NCBI GenBank assembly: GCA_002284615.2
Contig: MU069617.1
Span: 66,744 to 101,448, forward strand
DNA length: 34,705 nt
Reading direction: 5' to 3'
Source of the DNA: Dunaliella salina
Lineage: Eukaryota; Chlorophyta; Chlorophyceae; Chlamydomonadales; Dunaliellaceae
The first letter of the stretch is position 1, and every line of letters starts with the position of its first letter. This document shows, piece by piece, positions 20,677 to 29,475 of the stretch. Position numbers and translations under genes: made by a program. The notes beneath the pieces are model-generated. The model had not been told where the DNA came from. It did not search any database and was given only the letters and a program-made list of their open reading frames with translations.

Positions 20677-21237
20677 AGCTCGACCCTGGAGCTTGTACAC
20701 ATGGACATGTCCGGACAAATGCGTGAGGCATCCCTCGAAGGCAACAAGTACGTGGCAACGTTCCTGGATGACTACTTCAAGCTGTCAACGGTTGTACCTG
20801 TACCAAGCAAGGCAGAGGTCATCCCAATTTTGAAAGAGATCATCAACCTACTGGAGAACCAGAGCGGACACAAGCTGCAAGCGGTGCGTACCGATCGAGG
20901 AGGAGAGTACCTAAACAACAAGCTCAAGGAGTTCTACGCTGCCAAAGGCATCATGTACGAGACCACGGCACCCTACACCCCAGAGCAGAACGGCAAGGCA
21001 GAGCGGCTCAACCGCACATTCATGGAGCGCGTCAGAGCAATGTTACAAGACGCCAAGCTGCCAACCTACATGTGGGCTGAAGCAATAGCTACCGCCAGAT
21101 ACATTCGCAACCGATCACCAGCATCTGGAAAGACCAAGACCCCACTGGAGTTGTTCTACGGTAACAAGCCAGACGTCACCATGATAAGGACCTTTGGAGC
21201 TACAGCACACGTGCACCCTGATTCAGAGGGTGCTTAG
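20677..21237 (+). pseudogene. Copia integrase core, truncated
   Basis: This is the DDE integrase catalytic core. LELVHMDMSGQM holds the first Asp (20704-20706), AVRTDRGGEYLNNKL the second (20893-20895), and TPEQNGKAERLNRTF the Glu (20983-20985). The downstream WAEAIATARYIRNRSP and TPLELFYGNKPDV blocks are typical of copia integrase. The frame is open from 20677 to the stop at 21235-21237. The reverse transcriptase and RNase H that should follow are absent, so the element is truncated after the integrase. No matching 5' LTR was found before 19641. Confidence 0.9.
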
Positions 21238-21732
21238 TCTGTGATGCAAAAGTTGGTTTGTTTTTGCACCTGCCACTGTTGATGGTGGGGAAACATGTCA
21301 CAAGGCCTTTTGCAGACAGTGCGGCTTGTCCTGCGCATGCACAGCCTATGAAGGAGCTCATTATGTACAAATAAATGTATATGTATTTATCAGAGCCGCT
21401 TCACGTCTAAAGCTTCGTGGGAGAATGGTAGTTCTGCACGAAGAAGTCCGTGGTTTTAACTTCACCACAAACTTTTTCTCTCATACTCAGTCGGGGAGTC
21501 TGATGAGGGTCTGAATCAGTGATGTCAGGCTAGGAATTAATGGATCTGGATCAGAGGGTAAAGGGCCTGATCAAGATCTGAGTAATTGTCTGAATCAGAC
21601 ACCTCCCTTGTGGTAAATCAGAGCCTTTCAGAGGTCATCCCTCTGAATCAGAGCAGATTCAGAGAAACAAAACTTTCCGATAATGACAAAGGCATTGGCA
21701 GAGGGCAAGTTCGAGAAGTGCTGCAGCAGTAA
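21238..21732. other. Spacer with clustered TCAGA/CTGAATCAG words
   Basis: No coding motif was assigned. From about 21510 to 21665 the words ctgaatcag, atcagag and gattcagag recur, including the palindrome CTCTGA-a-TCAGAG at 21641-21653. A Cys-rich frame near 21290-21345 (CHKAFCRQCGLSCAC) is noted but short. The repeat cluster directly precedes the heat-shock-like promoter block. Confidence 0.4.
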
Positions 21733-22134
21733 GGGCGTTGTGTAAGACCCTAAGCAACGTGTCTTGTCCGCGAGGGAGTGTTGAGAGCAAAAAATTCTTC
21801 TATCTGTATTCTCAACTCGTGTACCTTGTTGCTCAGTCGTCGAAGACACTTATGCTTGTCATTCATGGTTTGCATGTTTTATTAGACATGAGACTCTGAA
21901 CATTCTGTATGGTCGTCATGTGAGACTTTTCAACATTCTGTGTGGATCAGGATCAAGACTCTAGAATGTTCGTTGTGAATGTGGCGTGAGTTCCTGGAAC
22001 GTTCTTTGTGGTTGTGATTGTTCATCTAGAACTGTCCTTTTTCTTGAACCTTCTTAGGGGATATATAAAGGACCCTTTGTGTATCTTTCTGTGGGCTTCA
22101 ATTGCAATTAAATATAAGACGACCTACACCTACG
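21733..22134 (+). repeat. HSE-promoter block, copy 1 (possible LTR)
   Basis: About 400 bp from gggcgttgtgtaagac to cctacacctacg is repeated at 29058-29475 with roughly 80 percent identity by eye. It contains GAAnnTTC motifs and a TATA box (see the separate promoter entry). It may be an LTR: the sequence after it contains tggtgccaagag (22157-22168), loosely like a copia primer-binding site, and KRLDGWMW downstream faintly recalls a copia Gag start. Equally it may be a captured host heat-shock promoter. No TG...CA ends could be fixed. Confidence 0.6.
21898..22070 (+). promoter_or_regulatory. Heat-shock-element-like motifs and TATA box, copy 1
   Basis: Four perfect GAAnnTTC units lie upstream of a TATA box: GAACATTC (21898-21905), GAATGTTC (21964-21971), GAACGTTC (21997-22004) and GAACCTTC (22046-22053), then atatataaag at 22061-22070. 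GAAnnTTC is the core bound by heat shock factor trimers. Two of the four are kept exactly in copy 2. The function is inferred from motif and position only. Confidence 0.6.
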
Positions 22135-22293
22135 ACCACCACACAACAACATCTGCTGGTGCCAAGAGATTGGATGGTTGGATGTGGGTTGCCCTGGAAA
22201 AAAACTTATTGGTTCGTGCATGGGATGATTGTCTGGCAATGTCTTTCTGCTGGGCCTGTTTTGATTCTCGCCGAGGCTTGTTGCTGTACAGCA
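22135..22293. other. Spacer between HSE block and R2 repeat, copy 1
   Basis: 159 bp separate the two repeats here. The second copy lacks this spacer and instead has the 3.2-kb LINE copy D at the corresponding place. It contains tggtgccaagag, a weak primer-binding-site candidate. Confidence 0.4.
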
Positions 22294-22704
22294 TGTTTGT
22301 AGTGTTAATTTCTGTCTGACTTCGTGACAAGTTAATAATTAATTCATTTCACGGGAGGCATGTTGGAGGGGAAGAGGGCCTGTTGCAGATGTGGGCTATG
22401 TTTCCTTTAAAAAAAGAGTTGTTCAAGGCTTTGGGTGCTTTAGAGGAGCGGCCACTGCCTAAGCAAAAAGTGCAGCTGCTTAGGTACGGGACAGAAACAT
22501 TCGCTGCGTTGATTACTTCGTCGGGGTTTGAACAGTGTATCATTGGTTGTTTTGTTTATTTGGTTTGTCGTACAGTAGCTCTGGCTGATTTTCCGCTCAG
22601 GTTAAAGGTTAGATTGAACCTTCTTGGTAATTTGACGCAAATGTTCCTAGGCTGTTGAGGTGAGTTGGTGCTCCCTGGTGCTCTGGATTTAATTTGTGAA
22701 GTAG
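22294..22704 (+). repeat. R2 repeat, copy 1
   Basis: It runs from tttgtagtgtt to ttgtgaagtag and matches 32656-33115, nearly identical over long stretches. Copy 1 lacks about 50 bp that copy 2 has near 32739-32788. Both copies have sharp ends. The unit directly follows an HSE block in copy 1. Confidence 0.85.
22383..22658 (+). CDS. Small ORF in R2 repeat, unknown function
   Basis: 91 codons, starting MWAMFPLKKELFKALGALEE, with a hydrophobic Cys-containing stretch (CIIGCFVYLVCRTVALAD) that might be one membrane segment. I do not recognise a family. The copy at 32799-33047 is open over the same span. In the well-aligned middle the few differences I can see are mostly at third positions, which would fit a coding past, but there are too few to be conclusive. 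It lies about 300 bp downstream of the TATA box of the HSE block. It could be a chance frame in a repeat. Confidence 0.3.
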   Translation: MQMWAMFPLKKELFKALGALEERPLPKQKVQLLRYGTETFAALITSSGFEQCIIGCFVYLVCRTVALADFPLRLKVRLNLLGNLTQMFLGC

Positions 22705-22925
22705 GTGGTTAGGATGGGTCAAGTAATGCATATTGCAGTCCTCTTTACCCTGGTCTGATATCGAACGGTTTGACTTGGATCTTTCACAATATTTGACTTT
22801 CACGAGATGGATGTGCCTTTGTCCTGGGAGGAGCTGACCAGGGTCACGGACCTTAAGTGGCTGTGCCTGGAGTGGAGTGCTCCCTGTTCCCCTGCGCCTA
22901 ACTGCACATCTCAATGGATACTGAG
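22705..22925 (-). pseudogene. RLE fragment of a LINE (reverse strand), catalytic Glu lost
   Basis: On the minus strand PGQRHIHLVKVKYCERSK matches the E-x-K segment of the RLE, but the Glu is Lys (KVK at 22792-22800). The preceding RDPGQLL fits the family's loop before this motif. Sequence after it diverges and ends at the R2 boundary. The PD motif is not visible upstream. It is a short 5'- and 3'-truncated scrap. Confidence 0.65.
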
Positions 22926-23385
22926 AACTGGTCCTTGGCACTCCTTTCACAACTAATGGTCGACTCCACAGCTGGCCCCTCTCTTTGCAAAAAGCGGCCA
23001 TTTATTGCTCATGAAGCACATCTTGGCTACCACTGCAGCATTCCTGGACCTAAGTGTTGTGCATTTTTCTTTTGCTTACAAGTAGGTGCAGAAAAAGTTA
23101 ATGCAGGATGCAGTAGGTAGCCAGTACGAATGAAATGAGGAAATAAAGGGCAAAGAAGGGAAACACATGTAAGACTACAAATCAGTGTGGCAATTCCAGC
23201 TAGGACACCGTTATGCCCTGTTTTATTTTGTTAGGTGCACTATTGTTGCTTGCAACTCTGGTGTGAAGCTAATCGGGATCCAGCCCTGCAGGGCTGAGCT
23301 GGAGAGCAAAACGTGCAAAAAGGAGTTTTTTTTTGCATTTTTGGCTTCATGCCCTGCACCAAGATCAGCTCAACACCCCCCAAAA
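22926..23385. other. Unassigned spacer
   Basis: No motif was seen. The frame 23185-23520 begins here without homology and only becomes recognisable as an APE domain from about 23386. Confidence 0.4.
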
Positions 23386-24420
23386 AAACTGGGTACATTG
23401 AAGATCGTGGCCATGGTTTTCAAAGAGCTCCGCACCAGTCAGTGGGATGTGCGAAACACAAAAGCCATCCAGATACCGGATATCATAGTAATCACTGAAA
23501 AAAAACATAATTGCCAGTAAAGCCCGCGCACGGTTGGAAATCCTCGAAAACTACAAATAATGGTCAGCATAGGAGGCACCACTATTTGTATCTGACTCTT
23601 GCTCTAGCAATCCGGTGCTCCATTACCCATTTAAACTCCAAGAGATGAATTGCATCTGTCACTCTTTAGGAAACAATGCAACCTTTTTCCTTTTAGGTAC
23701 CTTCAGGCCAGCTGACTCAAAATGCAAGAGCAGGTCCAGACTTTGATAATTTAACAATGGTCCTCTCATGATCGGTGACATGGATCAAACCAAACTGGTA
23801 TTCGTACCGGCAGCAGGACCTGCCTAGCTGAAAATACTTACCGCCAATTCCTCTCCCCTAACAACCTCCCTATGTGCAGAGAGGAAAGCCCCAGACCATG
23901 TTACCGAGCAGCCCACAGAAACAACAGCAATTGCACTAAATTGCACTGAATACACTTCAGCCGCAAAATGAGCTGGGCTGCTAACATGCAATTCCTGCAT
24001 GGTCCTGCACATGGAGTCATCCAGGACAAGAAAGAAATCCTTTATACTAAAACCTGTTTATTTACAAGCGACAGCTTTCCTCCACAACTTAAATGAAAAA
24101 CCAGGCCAAAGGCAACAAGGCTAAGAATTATCTAAGCAAGTATATTGCAAACAAACCTGATGCTGAGACATTTTCAGACCTAGCCATTGGCCCGAGGCTG
24201 ACAGTGCTAGAACCATCATAAAGAATAAAGAGATGAGCCAAGCCTTATGTAACGCCTTAAAAACCGAGACCTTGACTTCCACCTGCTCCGGCAGTTTGAA
24301 GGCATACCAAATCTTAAAAAGAGAGTAATGAAAAACTTAGATGAAATATGAAATAAAGAAAAAGTCCTTCATAACCCTGAAATCAACGCAAAGAGAATTA
24401 ATCATGTCACGCGTGTGCTT
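23386..24420 (+). pseudogene. APE endonuclease and connector of LINE copy E
   Basis: It starts with LKIVAMVFKELRTSQW, the counterpart of the M-N-V-R-G-L start, then IQIPDIIVITEKKHN, in which the catalytic E-T-K is E-K-K. LGTFRPAD (about 23690) matches the Y-W-P-S-G segment, and PLMIGDMDQT (about 23762) the GDMN motif, with Asp for Asn. After 23900 a connector with LSKYIANKPDAETFSD (about 24139) precedes loss of similarity near 24420. The frame is broken many times. It belongs to the same LINE class as copy A. Confidence 0.75.
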
Positions 24421-24795
24421 GTAGGCAAGTTGTGAGTGTAGCAGTGTACTTTGGAATCATCCATCTTGACCCTAGCATACAGGCATGACTCTCCTCCTGA
24501 ACATCATTTTTCTTAATTTTGCCAATGTCTGTGCAAAGTGGACTAAAAGCCGTGCGTTTGGGATTGCTGCCGTCGGACTTCTTGTGCCTGAATTGTGATG
24601 GGGAGGGGGACAAATAACATATCTGTCCCCTTGCATAGTGTTGTTAGACGAGTCTTTTAGCCCTAAACAGCCCTGCCTGGTCAGCGCAGTGAAGAGGCAT
24701 AAGGCGCAACTGCTCCACGCGTCAACCAGATAGGCAAATCCGGATTATTGAAAATGTTACACAGAAGCCGTGTGCCAGACCCCTCCATACTCTCA
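24421..24795. other. Unassigned spacer
   Basis: No motif was seen on either strand. It lies between the APE-side fragment of copy E and the MITE at 24796. Confidence 0.35.
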
Positions 24796-25109
24796 TCAGT
24801 GCTTCCTTTTTGGTTTCTGCAAAACCTTGGTTCTATGTCACACCCCAATATGCCCATTTCAGGAAACTTGATTTGATCTTTTGCCCATGCGCCTCCAGCC
24901 CGCCGGGAGGCCACAGTATTTCCCAATTGAACTTTTCCATTTCCCATATAACGGAATTTGAGGGTTCGAAGGCAATCCAAGGTGCTTCGATCACCTTTTC
25001 ACCAAAGCCCCTCAACACCCAAATAGCCGATTTTATGTCTTTCGAAAATGTCAAAAATCCTTGATTTTATGTCGATTGACATAAGATGTTGCCAAAAAGG
25101 AAGCACTGA
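24796..25109. mobile_element. MITE-like element with 18-bp perfect terminal inverted repeats
   Basis: TCAGTGCTTCCTTTTTGG at 24796-24813 is the exact inverse complement of 25092-25109, enclosing 314 bp. Without the outer T/A pair the ends are CAGTG...CACTG, which suits hAT-type ends. The 8-bp flanks (actctcat and acacccaa) agree at only five of eight positions, so a target duplication is doubtful. The interior has no transposase. The right end directly abuts LINE RLE sequence. Confidence 0.75.
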
Positions 25110-25507
25110 CACCCAATCACATCATGCTTGCGCAGCTCCACGAGGCGCACCACCAGAACTAGACAAATGCGGCAACCCCATGAACAACATGCAAACGAAC
25201 GCCACAAGCACCTGAAAGAAATCAAGTTCTGTAAAGACACAAGGCCAGAGCATCAGTTCAACGCGGCAAAGCAGCAGCATGCAGACCTTTGTTAACTTAT
25301 TCACGCTAAAGCTGTTACAATTCACTCTATTCTCCTGGGTGTTGGTGGAACTATTTACACTGACCATACCTGCAGCAACTCAAACAACTGGGACTGGATC
25401 GCCAACGTGCCACTAAACTTGCTTTCCAACTTCATGCTTATTCTGTCCAATATGCCCACAAACTTCTTTCCACGCATCGCGCTGTCAAGAACAAGAGTAC
25501 TTCCTAA
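25110..25507 (+). pseudogene. LINE family 1b RLE, second half
   Basis: It reads MRQPHEQHANERHKHLKEIK with E-x-K kept (EIK at 25218-25226), then FCKDTRPEHQFNAAKQQH, a stop, AKAVTIHSILLGVGGTIYTD and, after one frameshift, LKQLGLDRQRATKLAFQLHA to about 25507. The PD motif is missing because the fragment starts at the MITE. The Q-x3-A-x2-Q-H helix after E-x-K is clear here and typical of PD-(D/E)XK nucleases. It closely matches copy D. Confidence 0.8.
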
Positions 25508-25692
25508 AGCCAGCTCCTAGCGCCAGGTGCTTCTAGAAACCCTCCAGATCCACATTAACTTTCTTCTTCTCATACCTTGTGGTGAAGGGGGCTTACGGCT
25601 CGTTTTCTTGCCAGTGTGTCTCCTTTTTCTTTATTGATGAAGGGAGAGTTTCTCTGCCTAGGATTTTTTCCTTCTCTTTCTTCTCAAATTGC
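25508..25692 (+). repeat. 3' UTR of LINE family 1b
   Basis: cataccttgtggtgaagggg, cttacggctcgttt, gtgtctcctttttctttatt and ggagagtttctctgcc match 32416-32585. The tail is pyrimidine-rich. Confidence 0.75.
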
Positions 25693-26500
25693 AAAGGAGG
25701 ACCAGCAAGTTAATAATTAGAAAGACTGGCTACATTATTAGGTCCTCAATAAACATGCATTCAACAAACGCATTAAACCACCCAGCAACAATAAATCACC
25801 AGACCCTGATGAATTATGAAGGGTACCACCATAATGTTTCCACAGGAAAGCATTCAAAAACTCTCCATCACTATGTGGGCTACCTGTTACACTCCAATAT
25901 CATGGAGGAGTGTAACACCTCTTCCCTTTTGGTCTGTGTGGCTTAGGCAGGTGACCTTTCCTTAATGCACGCGGCCAGACTTGCATAGTTTTTTCTGTCT
26001 TTCTTTAAAACCATCTTGATACAACGAAAACAAAGAGACAGAAACCTCATCATAGACTATGTGCTAGCCAACAACCTCAACAAACATTGGACCCACATGG
26101 TCACAAAGCAGGATTTTGTAACCAAATAGATGCAATATACCAACTCCAGAATGTCATTATGAGGCTTGAAGATGTAAAAACCTTTGTAAAGATAATTGTG
26201 TCCTCTCCCCAAATTGCACCTCTGTTTACAACATTAAAGATCATGACCGGATGCTCTGGACAATGAGGAATTGGGCTTTTTATCCTACAGGTGCCATCGA
26301 CACAGCCAAAAATCTCTGTGAAGGTGCGTCCACTCCCATCGACACAGTCAAACATCTTGGTACAGGTGCTTACACTCAAGCTACCATCGAAAGGAAGCAC
26401 CCATAAACTTCCCCATTGAAAGGCGTAAAATCCAAGGTGATACTCTATCACCCTTTCTATTCTTACTCTGTGCATGGCCTCCGCGCTCATTCAGTCTAAA
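25693..26500 (+). pseudogene. Reverse transcriptase fragment of a LINE, split by a SINE
   Basis: Before the insertion, AFNKRIKPPSNNKSPDPDEL and a degenerate counterpart of copy A's LLRMLPPE-to-MWTT region are visible. After it come TILIQRKQ, QIDAIYQLQNVIMRLEDVK (matching the copy A segment before motif A), DHDRMLWTM, AIDTAKNLCEG and KIQGDTLSPFLFLL (motif B). Motif A is destroyed and motif C is absent. Several frameshifts are present. It may belong to the same element as the APE fragment at 23386, with the family 1b RLE copy inserted between them. Confidence 0.75.
25919..26007 (+). mobile_element. SINE-like insertion, second copy
   Basis: ttggtctgtgtgg, gcaggtgacctttccttaat and gcacgcggcc with a tail ttttttctgtctttctttaa match the minus strand of 3649-3758. 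It separates the two parts of the RT fragment, which otherwise join in register. A short, imperfect target duplication (aacacc / aaaacc) flanks it. Confidence 0.65.
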
Positions 26501-26879
26501 TGACCCCACTTCAGACATTGCGTAGTCAGCCTTCACCTCCTAACCTATTATTTTTCACACCTTAGGAACCTGTCCATTGACATTCTTATTGTTGATGAAG
26601 GAAACAAGATACGCATAAAAGTATAACTGAACCTCTACCCATTAATCTGGTTGTTGATGAGCATCCACCTGAGGAGACTCCACCTGAGGAGACTCCACCT
26701 GAGGAAGGAAGGAGAAAGAGAGAGAGCGTCATTTTTGTTTCATCATCACAATAAAGTTTACTGAAAGGACTGGGCCAATCTGGGAATTGTTTTCTGCAGT
26801 GAAAAGGTCTCCCAGGCGTGGAATACCAGAGCCAGCACCAAACTGGGCTTGAGTTGAGTCATTGTGAGGAATTTAGTAC
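26501..26879. other. Unassigned spacer with 15-bp tandem repeat
   Basis: No gene seen. It contains the short tandem array described separately at 26665-26704. Confidence 0.4.
26665..26704. repeat. 15-bp tandem repeat, about 2.7 units
   Basis: The unit ccacctgaggagact is repeated at 26665 and 26680, followed by a partial third unit from 26695. Confidence 0.9.
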
Positions 26880-27720
26880 ATGCAAGATTGCTTTCAGCTG
26901 AAACAGCTCATTCCTGGAAGGTCTTCCTGCAAGGCTGTCCTTCACGGACCCCACCCCCCAGTGCGAGATCACGCCGTACCACCTCTTTATGTGCTTACGG
27001 GTTCCGTACGGAGGGGTACCCTCAAAAGGATCTACTGGAGCGCACTGTTTTCACAGCCAGACAGCTGCCGCCCGCCACCCACAAACACATGCCCAACCTC
27101 TAGCCCAGGCGATATTATGGCCCCCCGCACCTGGGACCCCATGCAAAAGCAAACGCCAACAGATCCCCTTCCACTTATTACCCCAACGGAGCCTCCACAC
27201 CTCATGGGATTCTGCTAGGGAGGTCTTGGACTAGGTGGTGTTAAAGGGACTCTTAAGGCCCCCCTGTGCGAGGCTCTCAGCCGTTCCCGCTCATCCCTAT
27301 AACATGATCCAGCGCTGGCATGAGAAGGTGAGGCTCCAGCTGTTGCTCCCGCTCTTGCCACTGCCTGGCCTCATCAACAAAAGCTATGCCCGAGGTGGTG
27401 GCATGGGAATTTATGGGCATACCACTGAGGGAATCTGGGAGGGTGGAGGAAGGGGTGCCTAAGGGAAGAAGGCAGGATTCATGGAGGTCAGGACACTGGT
27501 TGGAGGTTTGCGGGAAGGTCGCAATAGCTCTTTTGAGGGCCTCAACATGACACGCTGTGCAGGCTTCCAATAAGGCCACACAATCATCTGCATATTGTAT
27601 GGTACACATCCTGCGCCCCCAACCTGCAGACCAACCTCGGGGATGGTTTGGAGCCAGGACCTGCTTGTGGGTTTGTGGGATTGATGTCAAAGGTGGCCTT
27701 GTTGCAAATGACATGTTGAG
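26880..27720 (-). pseudogene. L1-like LINE fragment: RT motif C and C-terminal domain
   Basis: On the minus strand RRMCTIQYADDCVALLEA contains RT motif C (YADD at 27583-27594), unlike the FADD of copy A. It is followed by AIATFPQTSNQ and ESCLLPLGTPSS, as in plant and algal L1-like LINEs. Further on (27215-27000) HEVWRLRWGNKWKGICWRLL and WACVCGWRAAAVW resemble the C-terminal zinc-binding region of such elements. Frames are shifted. It is clearly a different LINE lineage from the dual-endonuclease family. Confidence 0.7.
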
Positions 27721-29057
27721 TTCCGCATGTCAATGTTTAGTTTCTGTGTCCATGTTTTGGTCTTGCTTTACTTGTTTTTTCAAAAAGTTCCCTTTTTAGG
27801 CTCTCTGCTCAAGGTCAGCGAAATAGCTCCTTCTCGTGGATTTCAAATTCATTGCCCTAGTTTCTACCACAAACAAGTAGTGTGTGATTCTATGGATAAT
27901 GAAAAGAGGGGCAGAGCTTGTGATTTCCCTGCTAAAGATGCCTTTACCCCTATGCGCCCACCTTGCACCCCCCTGCTCCTGTACCAAACTCCTACTTACT
28001 CCATTTCCTACTTGCAATTCAAGCATTGAAGCAGACCACATTGATGCAGATTCCTATGGGCAGCAAAATATGCATGCAGGGGATGATGGGGGTTTAGTGC
28101 ACAAGCAAAGAAGATGGGTCAACTGGAGGAATACCTTACTGGAGGAATACCTCTCCCTCCACCCCATGCTCCGACCCTTCCGCACAATAGTATGAGTATA
28201 AGAAACATTCTCAGGAGTGTGTCTTCAGTGAAGAGTGCCCTCGGCTGGGCAAGCAGGCTACCAAGCATCCAAGAACAGCTCTGGAATCAGTGCGAAATTA
28301 GGTTTCAGACGGTGGTAATGACTTGAGAGGCCCGGATGGCTGAAAGCTTAATCCTTCCAATGCTGACCGCACCAAACATGAAAGGACCCCGCCCCAGGGG
28401 GCTCCGCCCCAAAAATCCACATCTGACCATTCCCTGCACCAAGTTGAGCGAATTAAATGATTTGAGGTCCTTGTGTAAAAAAATTAAAGCCTTTTGATAA
28501 TAATAATAAAATGATGCAAAAAGACGTAGTGGTTGGTGAGATACAGGACTAAAGCCTCTTCCTTGAAATTCCAGCACAAGGGGTGCCAAAAAGGTCAAAT
28601 TTGGACCTCCTCCTTTTTTAATTTTGAAGTTCGCAGGATATAAGCAGGGTACATGGAAGTACCAATACAAAGTTTTGGGTGTGAAATGGCATCAGAATGG
28701 GGTTTTGGGGCCGATTTGATCTGAGGCCGGGAGATTGATCTGGGGTACTCTGATTTTAGCCTTTTTTGGGTAATTTCATGTTTAATGTAATCATTGCAAG
28801 CCATGCAGATAGCAAGAAAGCAAGGTACCAGGTAAACAACGACGAACTTGGCTCTAACACATTCACGGTTTGGCGCTGACTTTAGGAAACCATTTCTTAC
28901 TAGAAAAAAATATACCTTCCTCCCCCCCGTTGCTCGACCACACCCCGTTCCTTATAACCTTATTTTGAAACAAATGGACTATTCATTGCTTCAAGTACAG
29001 TAGGTTCCCGATTACTAAAGCCTTGATATGATTTGCTACACCAAAGACCAAAAGTAT
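27721..29057. other. Unassigned region
   Basis: I recognise no domain. ORFs at 27727-28029 (+), 28305-28670 (-) and 28595-28804 (-) are open but featureless. Near 28386-28412 there is a short GC-rich repeat ccgcccc/ggggctccgcccc, similar in wording to gggctccgcccc at 29-40. Confidence 0.35.
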
Positions 29058-29475
29058 GGGCGTTGTGTAAGACTCTAAGCAACGTTTCTTGTCCGCGAGG
29101 GAACGTTGAAAGCAAAGTTCTTCTTTCCGAGACCACAACTCGTGTTCCTTTTTGCTCAGTCGTCCAAGACACTTATGTTTTGTGATACTGTGTCGTCAAG
29201 CTCCTACTTCATGGTTTGCATGCATCAGAGATGAGACTTTAGAACATTTCGTATGGCCGTCATATGAGACTCCAGAACGTTTTGTATGGTTTAGGACCAA
29301 GACTCTGAAATGTTCGTTGTGAATGTGGCGTAAGTTCCTGGAACGTTCTTCGTGGTCGTGATTGTTCATCTAGAACTTCCCTTTTTCTTGAACCTTCTTG
29401 AGGCATATATAAAGGACATTGTGTTTTTTTCTGTGCTCTTCAATTACAATTAAATATGACTCACCTACACCTACG
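29058..29475 (+). repeat. HSE-promoter block, copy 2
   Basis: It matches 21733-22134 from gggcgttgtgtaagac to cctacacctacg. It ends exactly where LINE copy D begins. An in-frame ATG lies at 29456 inside the block. Confidence 0.75.
29341..29412 (+). promoter_or_regulatory. Heat-shock-element-like motifs and TATA box, copy 2
   Basis: GAACGTTC (29341-29348) and GAACCTTC (29390-29397) are kept at the same relative places as in copy 1; other units are degenerate (for example GAACATTT near 29241). The TATA box catatataaag starts at 29404. The ORF start at 29456 lies about 50 bp downstream. Confidence 0.6.

Noticed and set aside
22157..22168. tggtgccaagag as a copia primer-binding site
   Set aside because: It matches the usual tggtatcagagc only partly and no LTR end with CA sits directly before it; kept only as a weak hint.
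29058..29475. HSE blocks as 5' and 3' LTRs of one element spanning 21733-29475
   Set aside because: The interior contains unrelated LINE pieces on both strands and no retroviral gene order, so the two blocks are more likely separate insertions or duplications.
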